From Thermodesulfovibrionales bacterium (GTDB lineage Bacteria; Nitrospirota; Thermodesulfovibrionia; Thermodesulfovibrionales; SM23-35), in NCBI GenBank assembly GCA_022013235.1, contig JAKLQR010000159.1, positions 1 to 6,150 on the forward strand: a stretch of DNA of 6,150 nucleotides. The letters are read 5' to 3'. The notes below the pieces were generated by a model that was not told the origin of the DNA, did no database searches, and saw nothing but the letters and a program-made list of their open reading frames with translations. A program made the position numbers and the translations under genes. Shown here piece after piece: positions 6,089 through 6,150 of the stretch; the stretch's first letter is position 1, and each line of letters begins with the position of its first letter.

Positions 6089-6118
6089 TTCGGTTCGTAA
6101 ATTGAGCGGTATCCCTAT
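6089..6118 (-). repeat. Right terminal inverted repeat
   Basis: Exact reverse complement of 5950-5979. It is followed by about 32 nt of AT-rich sequence to the window end, in which I see no gene. Confidence 0.95.
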
Positions 6119-6150
6119 ATATTTGAACAAAAAATAAACGAGCAATAAAA

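Larger units (their letters stand above)
5950..6118. mobile_element. MITE-like element with 30-bp terminal inverted repeats
   Basis: A 169-bp non-coding element 33 nt after the rubredoxin stop. Its two 30-bp ends (5950-5979 and 6089-6118) are exact reverse complements. The ends read TAGGGATACC and GGTATCCCTA, so TA dinucleotides flank GGGATACC/GGTATCCC, as would be left by an IS630/Tc1-mariner type transposase that duplicates TA. No longer target duplication is visible. There is no transposase, so movement would need one supplied in trans. It could alternatively be a large RNA stem-loop ending or stabilising the hisI-rubredoxin transcript. The inverted repeat is certain; the mobile-element label is inference. 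Confidence 0.6.

Noticed and set aside
5963..6145. Minus-strand 60-codon ORF crossing the inverted-repeat element
   Set aside because: It spans both inverted repeats and ends inside the left one, and its composition follows the repeat. It has no recognisable motif, so a chance frame is more likely.
1..6150. CRISPR array, tRNA or rRNA
   Set aside because: No regularly spaced repeats, cloverleaf-like segments or rRNA-like stretches were noticed; the only sizeable repeat is the inverted pair at 5950-6118.

Overview
The window reads as a bacterial chromosome segment of moderate GC, probably from an anaerobe. Shine-Dalgarno sites are bacterial (AGAGGAG, AAGGAGG), a rubredoxin is present, and the left edge carries an adenosine-specific kinase-type protein, a family seen in archaea and in anaerobic or thermophilic bacteria. 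I cannot fix the phylum; a Nitrospirota-like or deltaproteobacterial-like anaerobe is a guess. Housekeeping genes flank a defence gene block.

Layout: (1) 1-158, the C-terminal 51 residues of an adenosine-specific kinase family protein. (2) 199-4914, one very long open frame. About its first 1300 codons encode a type IIG (Eco57I-like) restriction-modification enzyme: N-terminal PD-ExK nuclease, gamma-type N6-adenine methylase with motifs X, I and IV, then a target-recognition domain. (3) Inside the 3' part of that frame lies a Fic (AMP-transferase fold) gene, about 4133-4914. Its N-terminus, with its own start, ribosome site and inhibitory-helix motif SMAFEG, is in frame 2. Its catalytic part (HPFLDFNGR) is in frame 1, so the gene carries an apparent -1 frameshift near 4262-4336, and the frame-1 part is fused in frame to the restriction enzyme. 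(4) 4911-5366, a 151-residue ORF overlapping the Fic stop by ATGA. It looks like the missing C-terminal helical tail of the same type IIG enzyme. (5) 5421-5741 hisI and 5755-5916 rubredoxin, closely spaced. (6) 5950-6118, a 169-bp element with 30-bp perfect terminal inverted repeats and TA ends, resembling a MITE.

Main interpretation: a Fic cassette of about 0.8 kb has been inserted, same strand, into a linker of a type IIG restriction-modification gene. This separates the nuclease/methylase/recognition part from its C-terminal tail, and the tail keeps a translationally coupled start. If one base is restored to the Fic gene, the interruption measured between the two methionines becomes 807 nt, a multiple of three, and both pieces of the enzyme fall back into one frame. 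A Fic protein nested in a restriction enzyme gene suggests an added toxin or guard function, but that role is inference. The frameshift may be a real mutation, recoding, or an assembly error.

The restriction gene is also a compositional mosaic. Its middle (about 2290-4018, covering methylase motif IV and the recognition domain) is clearly AT-rich, and it ends abruptly at a GC-rich patch of about 65 bp. This suggests replacement of the specificity half by recombination.
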